Positions 1-8,754 of a stretch of DNA of 64,000 bases are shown piece by piece; positions within the stretch are counted from its first letter, which is position 1, and each line of letters starts with the position of its first letter. The DNA is taken from contig NZ_CP020694.1 in NCBI RefSeq assembly GCF_003611275.1, positions 1,674,001 to 1,738,000 on the forward strand, given 5' to 3'. Position numbers and translations under genes: made by a program. The stretch is from Sulfitobacter sp. D7 (GTDB taxonomy: Bacteria > Pseudomonadota > Alphaproteobacteria > Rhodobacterales > Rhodobacteraceae). Below the pieces are notes generated by a model, which ran no database searches, was not told the DNA's origin, and saw only the letters and a list, made by a program, of their open reading frames with translations.

Positions 1-2100
1 GATCCAGTAGTTGATACCGATGGAGCGGTCGACATGCAGCGCGCGCCCGCGCTGGCGTTTGACAAGAAAGGAGTCGGCTGAGCGCAGAGCGTAGTGGTTC
101 AGTTGCAGCAGGTCATAGCCGATGTTGCTTTTGGAAGACCGCCACCCGTTGCGCAGCGCATCGCGCGTCATGTCGCGGCCCGAGCCGTTGACCCATTTGA
201 CCCGTTCCGCCTGCGCGTCGTCCAATTTGTTGGGCCGGTGGCAGGAGAGTTTTTCATAGGCGCCGATGTTGCGGAACATTGTCTTGAACCCCCATGCGGT
301 ATGGGGTTTCGGGCAAAAGCTGGGTGCGCAGTGGTCGAACTGGCCGATCACCGGCGCGCCCGACAGGGCCGTCACGCCGTTATGGCCAAAGAGCCGCCAA
401 GTCATCGCGATATTGGTCGCCTCGGGCGCTGCGGCGAAAAAATCGTTGAGCGTGCCGTTGCCGGGGCGGATGTTGACGAATTCGTCAACATCGATATGCG
501 CGATCCATTCCGCGTCCCGGATCAGCGGCTCTTTCAGCGCTTGGTTCAGGGCATGCTGCTGGGGCGAATTGCCCTTCCAGTCGTCGTTGTTGCGGTGTTG
601 CAGGATGCCCATGTCTTGCAACCGCCCGAGCACGGCATGGGTGCCATCGGTGCAATCGTTGGTGTAGATCAGGAAGTTATCAAATCCCACGGCGCGGTGA
701 TAGGCGACCCATTCAAGGATATAGGGGGCCTCGTTCTTCATGCAGCCGACGATGACATTGCCGCTGTTGCCGGGCGGTAATTGGCGCGGCGGGACGGTGG
801 TATAGGCGGGCGCGGGCTGGTCTGCGCCCTCGGGCGCCGCGTCGTTATGCGGGCGGAAGGGGCTGCGAAGGATCGTTTCGTGGTTGACCTTTACCCGGTT
901 CAAAAGCTGGGCATTGGCCGCGCGGGCGTCTTCTGAGGCGGCGGGGTCCGATAGCATCGCCTCGAATTTCGCGGCCGACTGGCGCGCCATCTCAGCCTCA
1001 GCGTGTTTCTGCGCCAGAGGGGTCGCGGTTGTTCGGATGCGGTGGGCGAAAGCGGCGAGGTACTGCGTGGCGCGAAAGCCGCGTTCGGGGTCTGCTTCGG
1101 TCCAAAGGGGTTCTGGCCTGTCGGGGGTGAGCGCCGCAGCCAGCGCGGGATATCGGGTGATGAGGGCTGCGTTGTCGCGGGCGAAATGGTCGGAGATCGG
1201 GGCGAGACTGCCGGGCGCAATCGCTGCGCCACCGATCTGCAGCGCCTGCAACATCTGGCTCCATGTGCTGCGCGGGCAGGAGAGGTCATGCGCTTGCAGA
1301 TAGCGGATCAGTACATCGTTAAACGCGCGCATTCGGGCCAGCCAAGGCGCGGGCAGAGGGGCAAGCGCGCGGCCCGGATCAACCGGACCGAGGAGCGTGG
1401 TCAGGTCAAGGCTATCGGAAACTTCCCGCGCCCCGTTTTTGGACAGGAGCTGCGGCAGGTCGAGCGGACGGAATTGGACCTTTTCGGCCCCAAAGGCGTC
1501 TGCCCAATGACTGTGAAGGGCCTGATAATCCAGCCAGAAGGGCGGGTTTTGTACATCTGAGAATAGGCCAAAGTCGGGGGCATCCTCAGCAGGTTCGAGC
1601 GCGCCTTGCCACCACCTGCCACGCTCCGCCAAGGTGAGTTCCTGTGTCAGCGAATGGCGGCGGCCTTCGGTCACGGCAAAGGTATAATGCGCGGTGAGAA
1701 GTCGGGCCTGTTCATCTAGATGCGCGATAATGCGAATGTCGTCGAAATAGGGGCAGAGCAGATCGCGCAGGCGGGCAAGCTCCTCGGGGCGCGACAGCAG
1801 GTTGCCCAGTTGTGCCGCGCTCAGCACCACATGATCGGCGCAGCTCTCGGCCAAATCGCGAGGGATCAGTGCGTGAAATTCATCACGCAGCGTGGCGCCG
1901 ATCAAAACACTGTCGAGCCCGCGTCGATAGCGCAGCAGTCCAACCGCATCAGGCGCGGCGCAGGCGGCATAGAGGCGGACGTGGTTCCAATCGGGGGCCA
2001 AAACCCCTTGTTTCAACAGCGCGCCCTTTTCCTGCTGCAAGATATTGCGCAGTCGCGCGGCGGCTTTTTCAGTCGGGCCGATGAACAGGGTGAGGCGCAT
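1..2100 (-). CDS. Sulfotransferase-like / glycosyltransferase family 2 fusion protein (partial, C-terminus outside window)
   Basis: The frame is open from an ATG at 2100 to the window edge, giving 700 codons with no stop. The N-terminal ~230 residues start MRLTLFIGPTEKAAAR, which sits like the PAPS-binding loop of sulfotransferases (usual form PKTGTT) but lacks the lysine-threonine signature, so this domain may be inactive. From about residue 450 a GT2-like domain begins (CMKNEAPYILEWVAYHRA) and carries IDVDEF, a DxD-type metal and nucleotide-sugar site. The ATG overlaps the stop of the upstream sulfotransferase gene (TGATG), so translation is coupled. The role is probably surface glycan or exopolysaccharide decoration (inference). 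The domain calls are firm; the substrate is unknown. Confidence 0.8.
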   Translation of the reverse strand, partial: MRLTLFIGPTEKAAARLRNILQQEKGALLKQGVLAPDWNHVRLYAACAAPDAVGLLRYRRGLDSVLIGATLRDEFHALIPRDLAESCADHVVLSAAQLGNLLSRPEELARLRDLLCPYFDDIRIIAHLDEQARLLTAHYTFAVTEGRRHSLTQELTLAERGRWWQGALEPAEDAPDFGLFSDVQNPPFWLDYQALHSHWADAFGAEKVQFRPLDLPQLLSKNGAREVSDSLDLTTLLGPVDPGRALAPLPAPWLARMRAFNDVLIRYLQAHDLSCPRSTWSQMLQALQIGGAAIAPGSLAPISDHFARDNAALITRYPALAAALTPDRPEPLWTEADPERGFRATQYLAAFAHRIRTTATPLAQKHAEAEMARQSAAKFEAMLSDPAASEDARAANAQLLNRVKVNHETILRSPFRPHNDAAPEGADQPAPAYTTVPPRQLPPGNSGNVIVGCMKNEAPYILEWVAYHRAVGFDNFLIYTNDCTDGTHAVLGRLQDMGILQHRNNDDWKGNSPQQHALNQALKEPLIRDAEWIAHIDVDEFVNIRPGNGTLNDFFAAAPEATNIAMTWRLFGHNGVTALSGAPVIGQFDHCAPSFCPKPHTAWGFKTMFRNIGAYEKLSCHRPNKLDDAQAERVKWVNGSGRDMTRDALRNGWRSSKSNIGYDLLQLNHYALRSADSFLVKRQRGRALHVDRSIGINYWI

Positions 2101-2726
2101 CACTCGGCCACTTCTTTGCCGGTGTTGCTTTGGCCCCACCATGGCAGGTCGATGCCGAGGTGGGCGGCGATCTTGTCGCGGGCGCCGGGGTCTTCGATGT
2201 CGAATTCCAGAAAGTTGGCATAGCCGGCAAAGACTCGGCGGCAAAAGGTGAAATGCCCCTCAACCCATTTGGCAAGCTCGGCCTCGCTGCGGCCAAAGCC
2301 GCGGGGCAGGCCCGGCACGTCGGCCTGTGGCAGGCGGCGGCGGCCCAGATTGTTCCAGCGCATCATGCTGTTCGCCGTCTTTGCCGGATCGCGGTGCGAC
2401 AGCAAAAACTTGATGTCGGGGTGGTGCTGCTGAATGGTGCTCAGCAGCCCCCAATCGGTCTGCGGCCAAAGGCTGCGGTCATGGCGCACGGCGCTCATCT
2501 CATTGATTGCGTCGAATTCTTGCAGCCGCGCCAGCGGGTCGCCGCTGGCAAAATAATCGGCATAGATGATCCGGCCGACATGCTCTCCGGTAATGTCAGG
2601 CAGAGCGCTTTGCCCTTTGCGGATGCGCCAATCGGCGACCCTAAGCCCCGCGTGGCGCAGCGCATCGGTGAGCGTGGTGGTGCCGGTCTTGGGCAGGCCA
2701 AGGTTGATGATCCGTGGGCCGGTCAT
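2100..2726 (-). CDS. Sulfotransferase family protein
   Basis: 208 residues. The N-terminus INLGLPKTGTTTL is a well-formed 5'-phosphosulfate loop of PAPS-dependent sulfotransferases. SHRDPAKTANSM in the middle resembles the 3'-phosphate-binding motif (Arg and Ser). The family transfers sulfate from PAPS to a carbohydrate or lipid acceptor. The gene overlaps the glycosyltransferase gene upstream by 4 nt and touches the fusion gene downstream by 1 nt, so the three form one coupled cassette. That context suggests sulfation of a glycan built by the neighbours. The acceptor cannot be deduced. Confidence 0.85.
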   Translation of the reverse strand: MTGPRIINLGLPKTGTTTLTDALRHAGLRVADWRIRKGQSALPDITGEHVGRIIYADYFASGDPLARLQEFDAINEMSAVRHDRSLWPQTDWGLLSTIQQHHPDIKFLLSHRDPAKTANSMMRWNNLGRRRLPQADVPGLPRGFGRSEAELAKWVEGHFTFCRRVFAGYANFLEFDIEDPGARDKIAAHLGIDLPWWGQSNTGKEVAE

Positions 2727-3742
2727 TTCAGTCCAATCTGGGCACGGACCTGCGCTTCGGCGACGGAGTAGGGGCTGGCCTCGCGGAGTTGTGCCTGCAT
2801 CGCGCGGTAGGCCGGATCGGCCAGCAGGGCATCGCGGCGGGCGCGGTGCGCGGCCACGGCATTGGCATGAAGTTCAGCGATGCCGGGCAGCGCTGTGAGG
2901 CGGTCCATCTCGGCGCGCAGGGCGGGCAGGTAACGCTGGATCGAGCGATCCTCCCAAGCTGCATCATTGCGGTCGCGCCAATAGGTGTCGTCAAAGGCGC
3001 GGTGTTCGCGGTTCACGTCACCCCGATCATTCTTGACCAGAAAGCTGTCGAGCGAGCGCAGCGCGTAATGGTTTAACGTCGCAAAACGCCGCGCGCCGCG
3101 GGCGGGAAAGGCGCGGATGCGGCGCTTGTTGGCAGCGCTGCGGAAGGGCGCGGGCACCTGTCGGCCTGCGCCATCGGTCCAATGCGGTTGGTGTTTTTCG
3201 TCATCATGAAAAGGCCGGTGTGCGCCGTAGTAGCCTAGCGGGAAATCTTGGCGGACCAGCGACTTCACCTCAATCGCCGTATCGGCGCACCAGATGTCGG
3301 GGTTATGGCTGCGGGTGAATTGCGCGATGATCGGTTCATCGACGAACTCCTCGATCCCGCCATTGGCGAAGAACTGGAAATGCAGCGAGATTGCCTGCGG
3401 ATCGCCGCAGGCTGTGATCAGCGCGGGCAGGCGGTGGTCGCCCACATGGATGTTTAGAAACTCGTCCACATCCGCGACCCAGACCCAATCGGCCTGCGTG
3501 ACGACGGGTTGGCGCCGGGCATCCTTCAGCGCCTGCATTTGGTAGTTTCGATTGCTGGCCGGGTTGGGCAGATGGGTGACGATACCATGCCCGTCAAGCG
3601 CGCCCAGCAGGCGGTCGGTTCCATCGGTGCAATCATTTGAATAGAATAGGAAATCCGTGACCCCGATCACCCGATTGAAGGCAATCCATTCCAGCAGAAA
3701 CGGGCCTTCGTTCTTGACGCAGGTGACAGCGGTGATGCGCAT
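2723..3742 (-). CDS. Glycosyltransferase family 2-like protein
   Basis: 339 residues, no signal peptide. The N-terminus ITAVTCVKNEGPFLLEWIAF and the following FYSNDCTDGT are characteristic of the Glyco_tranf_2_4 type fold. VADVDEFLNI supplies the DxD-type motif. It is the first gene of the three-gene cassette and its start faces the divergent MoxR gene across a 185-nt gap that must hold its promoter. The domain is similar to the C-terminal half of the fusion protein two genes on, suggesting duplication. The sugar donor and acceptor are unknown. Confidence 0.85.
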   Translation of the reverse strand: MRITAVTCVKNEGPFLLEWIAFNRVIGVTDFLFYSNDCTDGTDRLLGALDGHGIVTHLPNPASNRNYQMQALKDARRQPVVTQADWVWVADVDEFLNIHVGDHRLPALITACGDPQAISLHFQFFANGGIEEFVDEPIIAQFTRSHNPDIWCADTAIEVKSLVRQDFPLGYYGAHRPFHDDEKHQPHWTDGAGRQVPAPFRSAANKRRIRAFPARGARRFATLNHYALRSLDSFLVKNDRGDVNREHRAFDDTYWRDRNDAAWEDRSIQRYLPALRAEMDRLTALPGIAELHANAVAAHRARRDALLADPAYRAMQAQLREASPYSVAEAQVRAQIGLK

Positions 3743-3927
3743 GTCAGACCCCGCCGCGCCGGATCGCGATGAAAATGCTCTGTCCCATATCCGCCCCTGT
3801 GGCCCCGTTGTTCTCGGTGACCGTCGATTATTGCTTGAGACTATGCCAGCGCGGGGAAATCACGTCAATCTGCCCGCGCCCTGTCAGGCCCCTTGACGGG
3901 GCGGGGCGGGAATGCACCACTGGGGCC

Positions 3928-4836
3928 ATGAAAAACATTGATACGATCGACGCGGTCCAAGAGATGCTGAGCGCTGAGGGCTATGTTTGCGACCGCGCGC
4001 TTGGGGTTGTGGTTTTCCTCAGCCTTACGCTGCGGCGGCCTTTGTTTCTGGAAGGCGAGGCGGGTGTCGGCAAGACCGAGATAGCCAAGGCGCTGGCCGC
4101 CGGGTTGGGGCGGCGGTTGATCCGGTTGCAATGCTACGAAGGGCTTGATGCGTCGAGCGCGGTTTATGAATGGAATTTCCCCGCCCAGATGGTGGCGATC
4201 CGCACGGCGGAGGCGGGCGGTGGCGCGGATCGGCGCGCGCTGACCCAAGAGTTGTTCAGCGACGACTACCTGATCGAACGCCCGCTTTTGCAGGCGCTGC
4301 GCCCCGATGAGAACGGCGCGCCGGTGCTGCTCATCGACGAGTTGGACCGCACCGACGCGCCTTTTGAGGCGTTTTTGTTAGAAGCGCTGAGTGATTTTCA
4401 GGTGACGATCCCCGAGCTTGGCACGATCCGTGCGCCGGAGCCGCCGATCGTGATCCTGACCTCCAACCGCACGCGGGAGGTGCATGACGCGCTGAAGCGG
4501 CGGTGCCTTTACCATTGGGTCGATTACCCGGATGTGGCGCGTGAGATGGCGATCCTTTCGGCCCGCGCGCCCGAGGCGGCAGAGGCGCTCAGCCGCGAGG
4601 TGGTGGCTTTTGTTCAGCAATTGCGGACGGAGGATCTGTTCAAAAAACCCGGTGTGGCAGAGACCATCGATTGGGCGAAATGTTTGCTGGCCTTGGATGT
4701 AACGACCCTAAGCCCCGAGGTCATCGCCGATACGTTGGGGGCGGTGCTGAAATACCAAGACGACATCGCCAAGCTGCAAGGGTCCGAGGCCGCGCGCATT
4801 CTCGAACAGGCCCGCGCGTCGCTGGTGCCCGCCTAA
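3928..4836 (+). CDS. MoxR-family AAA+ ATPase (CoxD-like)
   Basis: 302 residues from the ATG at 3928. The frame is open further upstream, but MKNIDTIDAVQ is the usual family start. Walker A is GEAGVGKT at residues 43-50 and Walker B is LLIDELD at 134-140, followed by a sensor region LTSNRTREVHDALKRR with the arginine-rich stretch typical of MoxR proteins. These ATPases act as chaperones for metal-centre insertion or complex maturation with a VWA-domain partner. The partner lies 5 nt downstream. No carbon-monoxide dehydrogenase structural genes (coxMSL) are in the window, so the client is unknown. Confidence 0.9.
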   Translation: MKNIDTIDAVQEMLSAEGYVCDRALGVVVFLSLTLRRPLFLEGEAGVGKTEIAKALAAGLGRRLIRLQCYEGLDASSAVYEWNFPAQMVAIRTAEAGGGADRRALTQELFSDDYLIERPLLQALRPDENGAPVLLIDELDRTDAPFEAFLLEALSDFQVTIPELGTIRAPEPPIVILTSNRTREVHDALKRRCLYHWVDYPDVAREMAILSARAPEAAEALSREVVAFVQQLRTEDLFKKPGVAETIDWAKCLLALDVTTLSPEVIADTLGAVLKYQDDIAKLQGSEAARILEQARASLVPA

Positions 4837-4841
4837 GCAGG

Positions 4842-6101
4842 ATGGCTGAGCAGACCCCCCTCGACCTGCCGGACGACCCGAAGCTGGCGGGGAATATCAC
4901 TCATTTCGCCCGCGCCCTGCGGCGGGCGGGGCTGTCCATCGGGCCGGGGCGCGTGGTGGAGGCGGTGGAGGCTGTCGTCGCCGTGGGGTTCACCAGCCGC
5001 CGTGATTTCTATTGGACGCTGCACGCTTGTTTCGTGAACCGCCCTGAACAGGCGCGGGTTTTTGCGCAGATATTCCGGCTTTATTGGCGCGATCCGCGCT
5101 ATCTGGAACATATGATGGCCGCGATGCTGCCCGCCATCCGCAGTGTGCAAGAGGACCGCCCCGCAACCCCGGCAGAGAAACGCGCGGCAGAAGCCCTGCT
5201 GGACGGGGCCGAAGCGCCGGAACGAGAAGAGCAGCCCGAGCCGGAAGAGACCCTCATTGAAGTCGATGCGAGCCTCACGATGTCGGCGCGCGAGCGGCTC
5301 CGGACGCTGGATTTCGAACAGATGACCCTCGCCGAGATGGCTCAGGCGAAGCGGATGTTGGCCAAGCTGGAACTCCCGGTGCCGCCGATGCCGAGCCGCC
5401 GGAATGTGGCAGCGGCACAGGGGCGGATTGATGTGGCACGCACGATGAAAGCGGCGCTGCGGCGCGGGGGAGAGATGGAACGGCTCTACCGGATGACTCC
5501 GCGCGCGCGCTATCCCAACCTTGTGGTGCTCTGTGATATCTCAGGCTCAATGAGCCAATACAGTCGGGTGATCCTGCATTTCCTGCACGCGGTGGCCAAC
5601 AGCAAGGGCGCGGGCTGGGCACAGGTGCACGGGTTCACCTTTGGTACACGGCTGACCAATATCACCCGGCATCTTGCGACCCGCGATGTGGATGCGGCGC
5701 TGGCAGCGGCGGGCGCGCAGGCGCAGGACTGGGAGGGGGGGACGCGCATCGGGGCCGCGCTGGCCGCGTTCAATCGCGATTGGTCTCGGCGGGTCATGGG
5801 CCAAGGCGCGGTGGTCTTGCTGATCACCGACGGGTTGGACCGGGACGATCCGGCGGAACTGGCGCGGCACATGCAGCGGCTGCATTTGACCGCGCGGCGG
5901 GTGATCTGGCTAAATCCGCTTTTGAGGTGGGACGGGTTTGCGCCCAAAGCGGCGGGCATTCGCGCGATGTTGCCCCATGTCGATAGTTTTCGCGCGGGGC
6001 ATTCCATTGCGTCGTTGGAGGCCTTGGCCGAGGCGATCTCGTGCCCCGATGATCCGGGTGAAAAGGCGCGGATGTTGGCGGGGTTGAACGCGGAAGGCTA
6101 G
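4842..6101 (+). CDS. VWA-domain CoxE-like protein
   Basis: 419 residues from the ATG at 4842, 5 nt after the MoxR stop. The N-terminal half is the CoxE-type helical region (RRAGLSIGPGRVVEAVEAV). The C-terminal half is a von Willebrand A domain with an intact MIDAS: D232-I-S234-G-S236, then a downstream TRIG threonine and a LITDGLDRDD aspartate. MoxR/VWA pairs work together to remodel or load metal cofactors. Residues about 115-145 are rich in Glu and probably form a linker. The gene ends next to a long palindrome that may terminate it. Confidence 0.88.
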   Translation: MAEQTPLDLPDDPKLAGNITHFARALRRAGLSIGPGRVVEAVEAVVAVGFTSRRDFYWTLHACFVNRPEQARVFAQIFRLYWRDPRYLEHMMAAMLPAIRSVQEDRPATPAEKRAAEALLDGAEAPEREEQPEPEETLIEVDASLTMSARERLRTLDFEQMTLAEMAQAKRMLAKLELPVPPMPSRRNVAAAQGRIDVARTMKAALRRGGEMERLYRMTPRARYPNLVVLCDISGSMSQYSRVILHFLHAVANSKGAGWAQVHGFTFGTRLTNITRHLATRDVDAALAAAGAQAQDWEGGTRIGAALAAFNRDWSRRVMGQGAVVLLITDGLDRDDPAELARHMQRLHLTARRVIWLNPLLRWDGFAPKAAGIRAMLPHVDSFRAGHSIASLEALAEAISCPDDPGEKARMLAGLNAEG

Positions 6102-6147
6102 GCGCGAGGCCGAGGGAGCCGGCTGCGGGTCTCTCCAAAACCAGAAG

Positions 6148-6303
6148 GTTTCGGAACCCCCCTTGATTGATCCCGGCCTGTCACCCGCCTGTCGTCGGCT
6201 CAAGCTAAATAGCCGTATCCCCTGAAGGGGCCCCTCGGCGATTTAGCTTGCCCCGCCGCCCTGCGCGCGACCGTTTGGTCTCAAGCAAGGGCGGCTCCGA
6301 AAC
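6148..6303. repeat. Long imperfect inverted repeat with nested hairpins
   Basis: The region lies between two convergent genes. An outer pair at 6148-6170 and 6281-6303 matches at about 20 of 23 positions as reverse complements. An inner pair at 6201-6215 (CAAGCTAAATAGCCG) and 6236-6250 (CGGCGATTTAGCTTG) has two perfect arms of 10 and 4 bp. At the centre is CCCCTGAAGGGG. It could act as a bidirectional terminator, but the length and layering are closer to a palindromic mobile repeat. There is no T-run beside the inner stem. Confidence 0.7.
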
Positions 6304-6310
6304 CAGAGGT

Positions 6311-8470
6311 TCAGGCGAAGGCTTGCGCAAAGGTGCTGCGGTAAGTGGCGCGCAGATCTGCCAGCAGTGCAGAGGCCGCGCCGAAGCTGATCTTCTCGCC
6401 GCCGAATGCGCCGACTTGGGCCACGGGCACGCCGGCCTCTTTGCCTGCGGCGATCAGGGCCTCAGCGGCCTCGGCGGTACAGGCCACAAGGTAGCGGGCC
6501 TGATCTTCGCCAAAGAGGGTGGCTGTGTCATCGCTCTCGATCTCGATGCCGATACCTGCGGTCTCGGCCAGCTCGAAGGCGGCGAGGGCGAGGCCGCCAT
6601 CGCCGAGGTCGGTGCAGGCGGAGATTTGGCCTGACTGGGCGCGGATGAATTCCCCGTGGCGGCGTTCGGCCACGAGGTCGACATGGGGCGCATCGCCCTC
6701 GGCCCGGCCGAAGGCTTCGGCGAGCAGGGCGGATTGGCCGAGGTGGCTGCCCGCGCTGCCGATCAAGAGGGCCACATGCCCCTCGCACAGCTGGTTGCAG
6801 ATGATCTGCTCGACATTGTCGATCAGGCCGACCGCGCCGATGGTGGGCGTGGGCAGGATGCCTTTGCCGTCAGTCTCGTTATAAAGCGATACGTTGCCCG
6901 ACACGATCGGCATGTCGAGCGCGCCCACGGCTTCGCCGATGCCTTTGATCGCGCCGACGAACTGGCCCATGATTTCGGGCTTTTCGGGGTTGCCGAAGTT
7001 GAGGTTGTCGGTTGTCGCCAGTGGTTTGGCACCGACCGCACAGAGGTTGCGATAGGCTTCGGCCACGGCCTGTTTGCCGCCCTCGGTTGGGTTGGCTTTG
7101 ACGTAGCGCGGGGTCACGTCGGAGGTGAAGGCCAGCGCCTTGTCGGTGCCATGGACCCGCACGATGCCAGCGCCAAGGCCGGGCAGACGGACGGTGTCGC
7201 CCATGACCATCGTGTCGTATTGCTCATAGACCCACGCTTTGGAGGCGTGGTTCACGGAGCCTATGAGGGCGCGGAGACCGTCGATGGGGTCGATGGTTGG
7301 CGCGTCGGACAAAGCGGCGGCGGCAGGGGTTTCGACCCAAGGACGGTCATATTCCGGCGCGGTGGAGGCGAGTTTCGACAGCGGCAGGTCGGCTTTGACC
7401 TCGCCATTGAGGCAGATGAGGAAGCGGTCCTCGGGGAGTGTTTCACCGACGATGGCGAAATCGAGGTCCCATTTGTCGAAGACGGCTTTGGCTTCGGCCT
7501 CAAGTTCGGGGCGCAGGACCATGAGCATCCGCTCTTGGCTTTCGCTGAGCATCATTTCATAGGCCGTCATATGCGGTTCGCGCGTCGGCACTTTTTCAAG
7601 GTCGAGACGCACGCCAAGGCCGCCTTTGTCCCCCATTTCCACGGCAGAGCAGGTCAGGCCCGCAGCGCCCATGTCTTGGATCGAGATCACGGCGCCGGTT
7701 GCCATCAGCTCAAGCGTGGCTTCCATCAGGCGCTTTTCTGTGAAGGGGTCGCCGACCTGGACGGTGGGGCGTTTCTCTTCGATGGTGTCGTCGAATTCGG
7801 CGGAGGCCATGGTCGCGCCGCCGACGCCGTCGCGGCCAGTTTTTGCACCGAGGTAGACCACCGGCATGCCGACGCCGGATGCGGCGGAATAGAAGATTTT
7901 GTCGGCATCCGCGAGGCCCGCCGCAAAGGCGTTGACGAGGCAGTTGCCATCATAGGCTGTGTCGAACCGCACTTCGCCGCCGACGGTCGGCACGCCGAAA
8001 CAGTTGCCATAGCCACCGACGCCTTCGACGACGCCATGTACAAGTTGGCGGGTCTTGGGGTGATCAGGGCGGCCAAAGCTGAGCGCGTTCATCGCAGCAA
8101 TCGGGCGCGCGCCCATGGTGAAGACATCGCGCAGAATGCCGCCCACGCCGGTCGCGGCACCTTGGTAGGGCTCGATGTAGGAGGGGTGGTTGTGGCTTTC
8201 CATCTTGAAGACCAGCGCTTGGCCATCGCCGATATCGACCACGCCTGCGTTTTCGCCGGGGCCGCAGATGACTTGGGGGCCGTCGGTGGGCAGGGTGCGC
8301 AGCCATTTCTTGGAAGACTTATAAGAGCAATGCTCGTTCCACATTGCTGAGAAAATGCCCATCTCGGTGTAGTTCGGCTCGCGCCCGAGGATGTTGACGA
8401 CCTCGGTGTATTCCTCGGGCGTGAACCCGTGGCTGGCGATGAGGTCGGGCGTGATGGCTGGATCTTGCAT
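6311..8470 (-). CDS. purL: Phosphoribosylformylglycinamidine synthase subunit PurL
   Basis: 719 residues, the length of the small (stand-alone) PurL rather than the ~1300-residue enterobacterial form. It catalyses the ATP-dependent FGAR to FGAM step of purine synthesis with PurS and PurQ, which are not in this window. Recognisable stretches are [17 protein letters not shown] near the N-terminus, KMESHNHPS (substrate and ATP site) and [13 protein letters not shown]. It starts about 100 nt after a strong intrinsic terminator, so it is likely to have its own promoter. Confidence 0.97.
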   Translation of the reverse strand: MQDPAITPDLIASHGFTPEEYTEVVNILGREPNYTEMGIFSAMWNEHCSYKSSKKWLRTLPTDGPQVICGPGENAGVVDIGDGQALVFKMESHNHPSYIEPYQGAATGVGGILRDVFTMGARPIAAMNALSFGRPDHPKTRQLVHGVVEGVGGYGNCFGVPTVGGEVRFDTAYDGNCLVNAFAAGLADADKIFYSAASGVGMPVVYLGAKTGRDGVGGATMASAEFDDTIEEKRPTVQVGDPFTEKRLMEATLELMATGAVISIQDMGAAGLTCSAVEMGDKGGLGVRLDLEKVPTREPHMTAYEMMLSESQERMLMVLRPELEAEAKAVFDKWDLDFAIVGETLPEDRFLICLNGEVKADLPLSKLASTAPEYDRPWVETPAAAALSDAPTIDPIDGLRALIGSVNHASKAWVYEQYDTMVMGDTVRLPGLGAGIVRVHGTDKALAFTSDVTPRYVKANPTEGGKQAVAEAYRNLCAVGAKPLATTDNLNFGNPEKPEIMGQFVGAIKGIGEAVGALDMPIVSGNVSLYNETDGKGILPTPTIGAVGLIDNVEQIICNQLCEGHVALLIGSAGSHLGQSALLAEAFGRAEGDAPHVDLVAERRHGEFIRAQSGQISACTDLGDGGLALAAFELAETAGIGIEIESDDTATLFGEDQARYLVACTAEAAEALIAAGKEAGVPVAQVGAFGGEKISFGAASALLADLRATYRSTFAQAFA

Positions 8471-8569
8471 GGAAATTCCCCGGCTGGCGCGTTTGCGCCC
8501 TCATACAAGGGGAAATGCCGGGGGGGAAGTGGCTTTGGCAGCCTGTGGGCTGAAAGAAGGCGATAGGCC

Positions 8570-8598
8570 AAAAAAAAGGCCGAGCTAAAAGCTCGGCC
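8570..8598 (-). terminator. Intrinsic terminator upstream of purL
   Basis: Read on the minus strand, GGCCGAGCT, loop TTT, AGCTCGGCC is followed by an uninterrupted run of eight T. It ends transcription of the LysR gene or of the candidate sRNA before purL. Confidence 0.9.
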
Positions 8599-8675
8599 AA
8601 GTCCAACAGGGAGGTATGAAGCGACGCGCCCTCAGGCTGTCAATCTTCATAATGGTGAAATAGGAGGCAGGGCTG
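8570..8675 (-). ncRNA. Candidate small RNA with two anti-Shine-Dalgarno (CCUCC) motifs
   Basis: The 285-nt space between lysR and purL contains a perfect intrinsic terminator on the minus strand: a 9-bp stem (8578-8586 with 8590-8598), loop TTT, then eight T. Upstream lie CCTCCT (8667-8662) and CCTCCC (8614-8609), and an ATGAAG/CTTCAT pairing that would present them. CCUCC loops are known in alphaproteobacterial stress sRNAs (CcsR and suhB-like families). The 5' end is a guess. It could instead be the 3' UTR of the LysR mRNA. The terminator is certain; the sRNA is an inference. Confidence 0.45.
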
Positions 8676-8754
8676 TTCAAATCAAGGCTATTTAACATCG
8701 CAAGTCATCATGGCCGATATGCGCTTATTGCATGGCTTGCGGCGGGGCTGCGGT

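Noticed and set aside
6656..8350. 564-codon open frame on the plus strand
   Set aside because: It is antisense to purL, whose protein is unmistakable. Long antisense frames are expected in GC-rich genes and this one has no domain.
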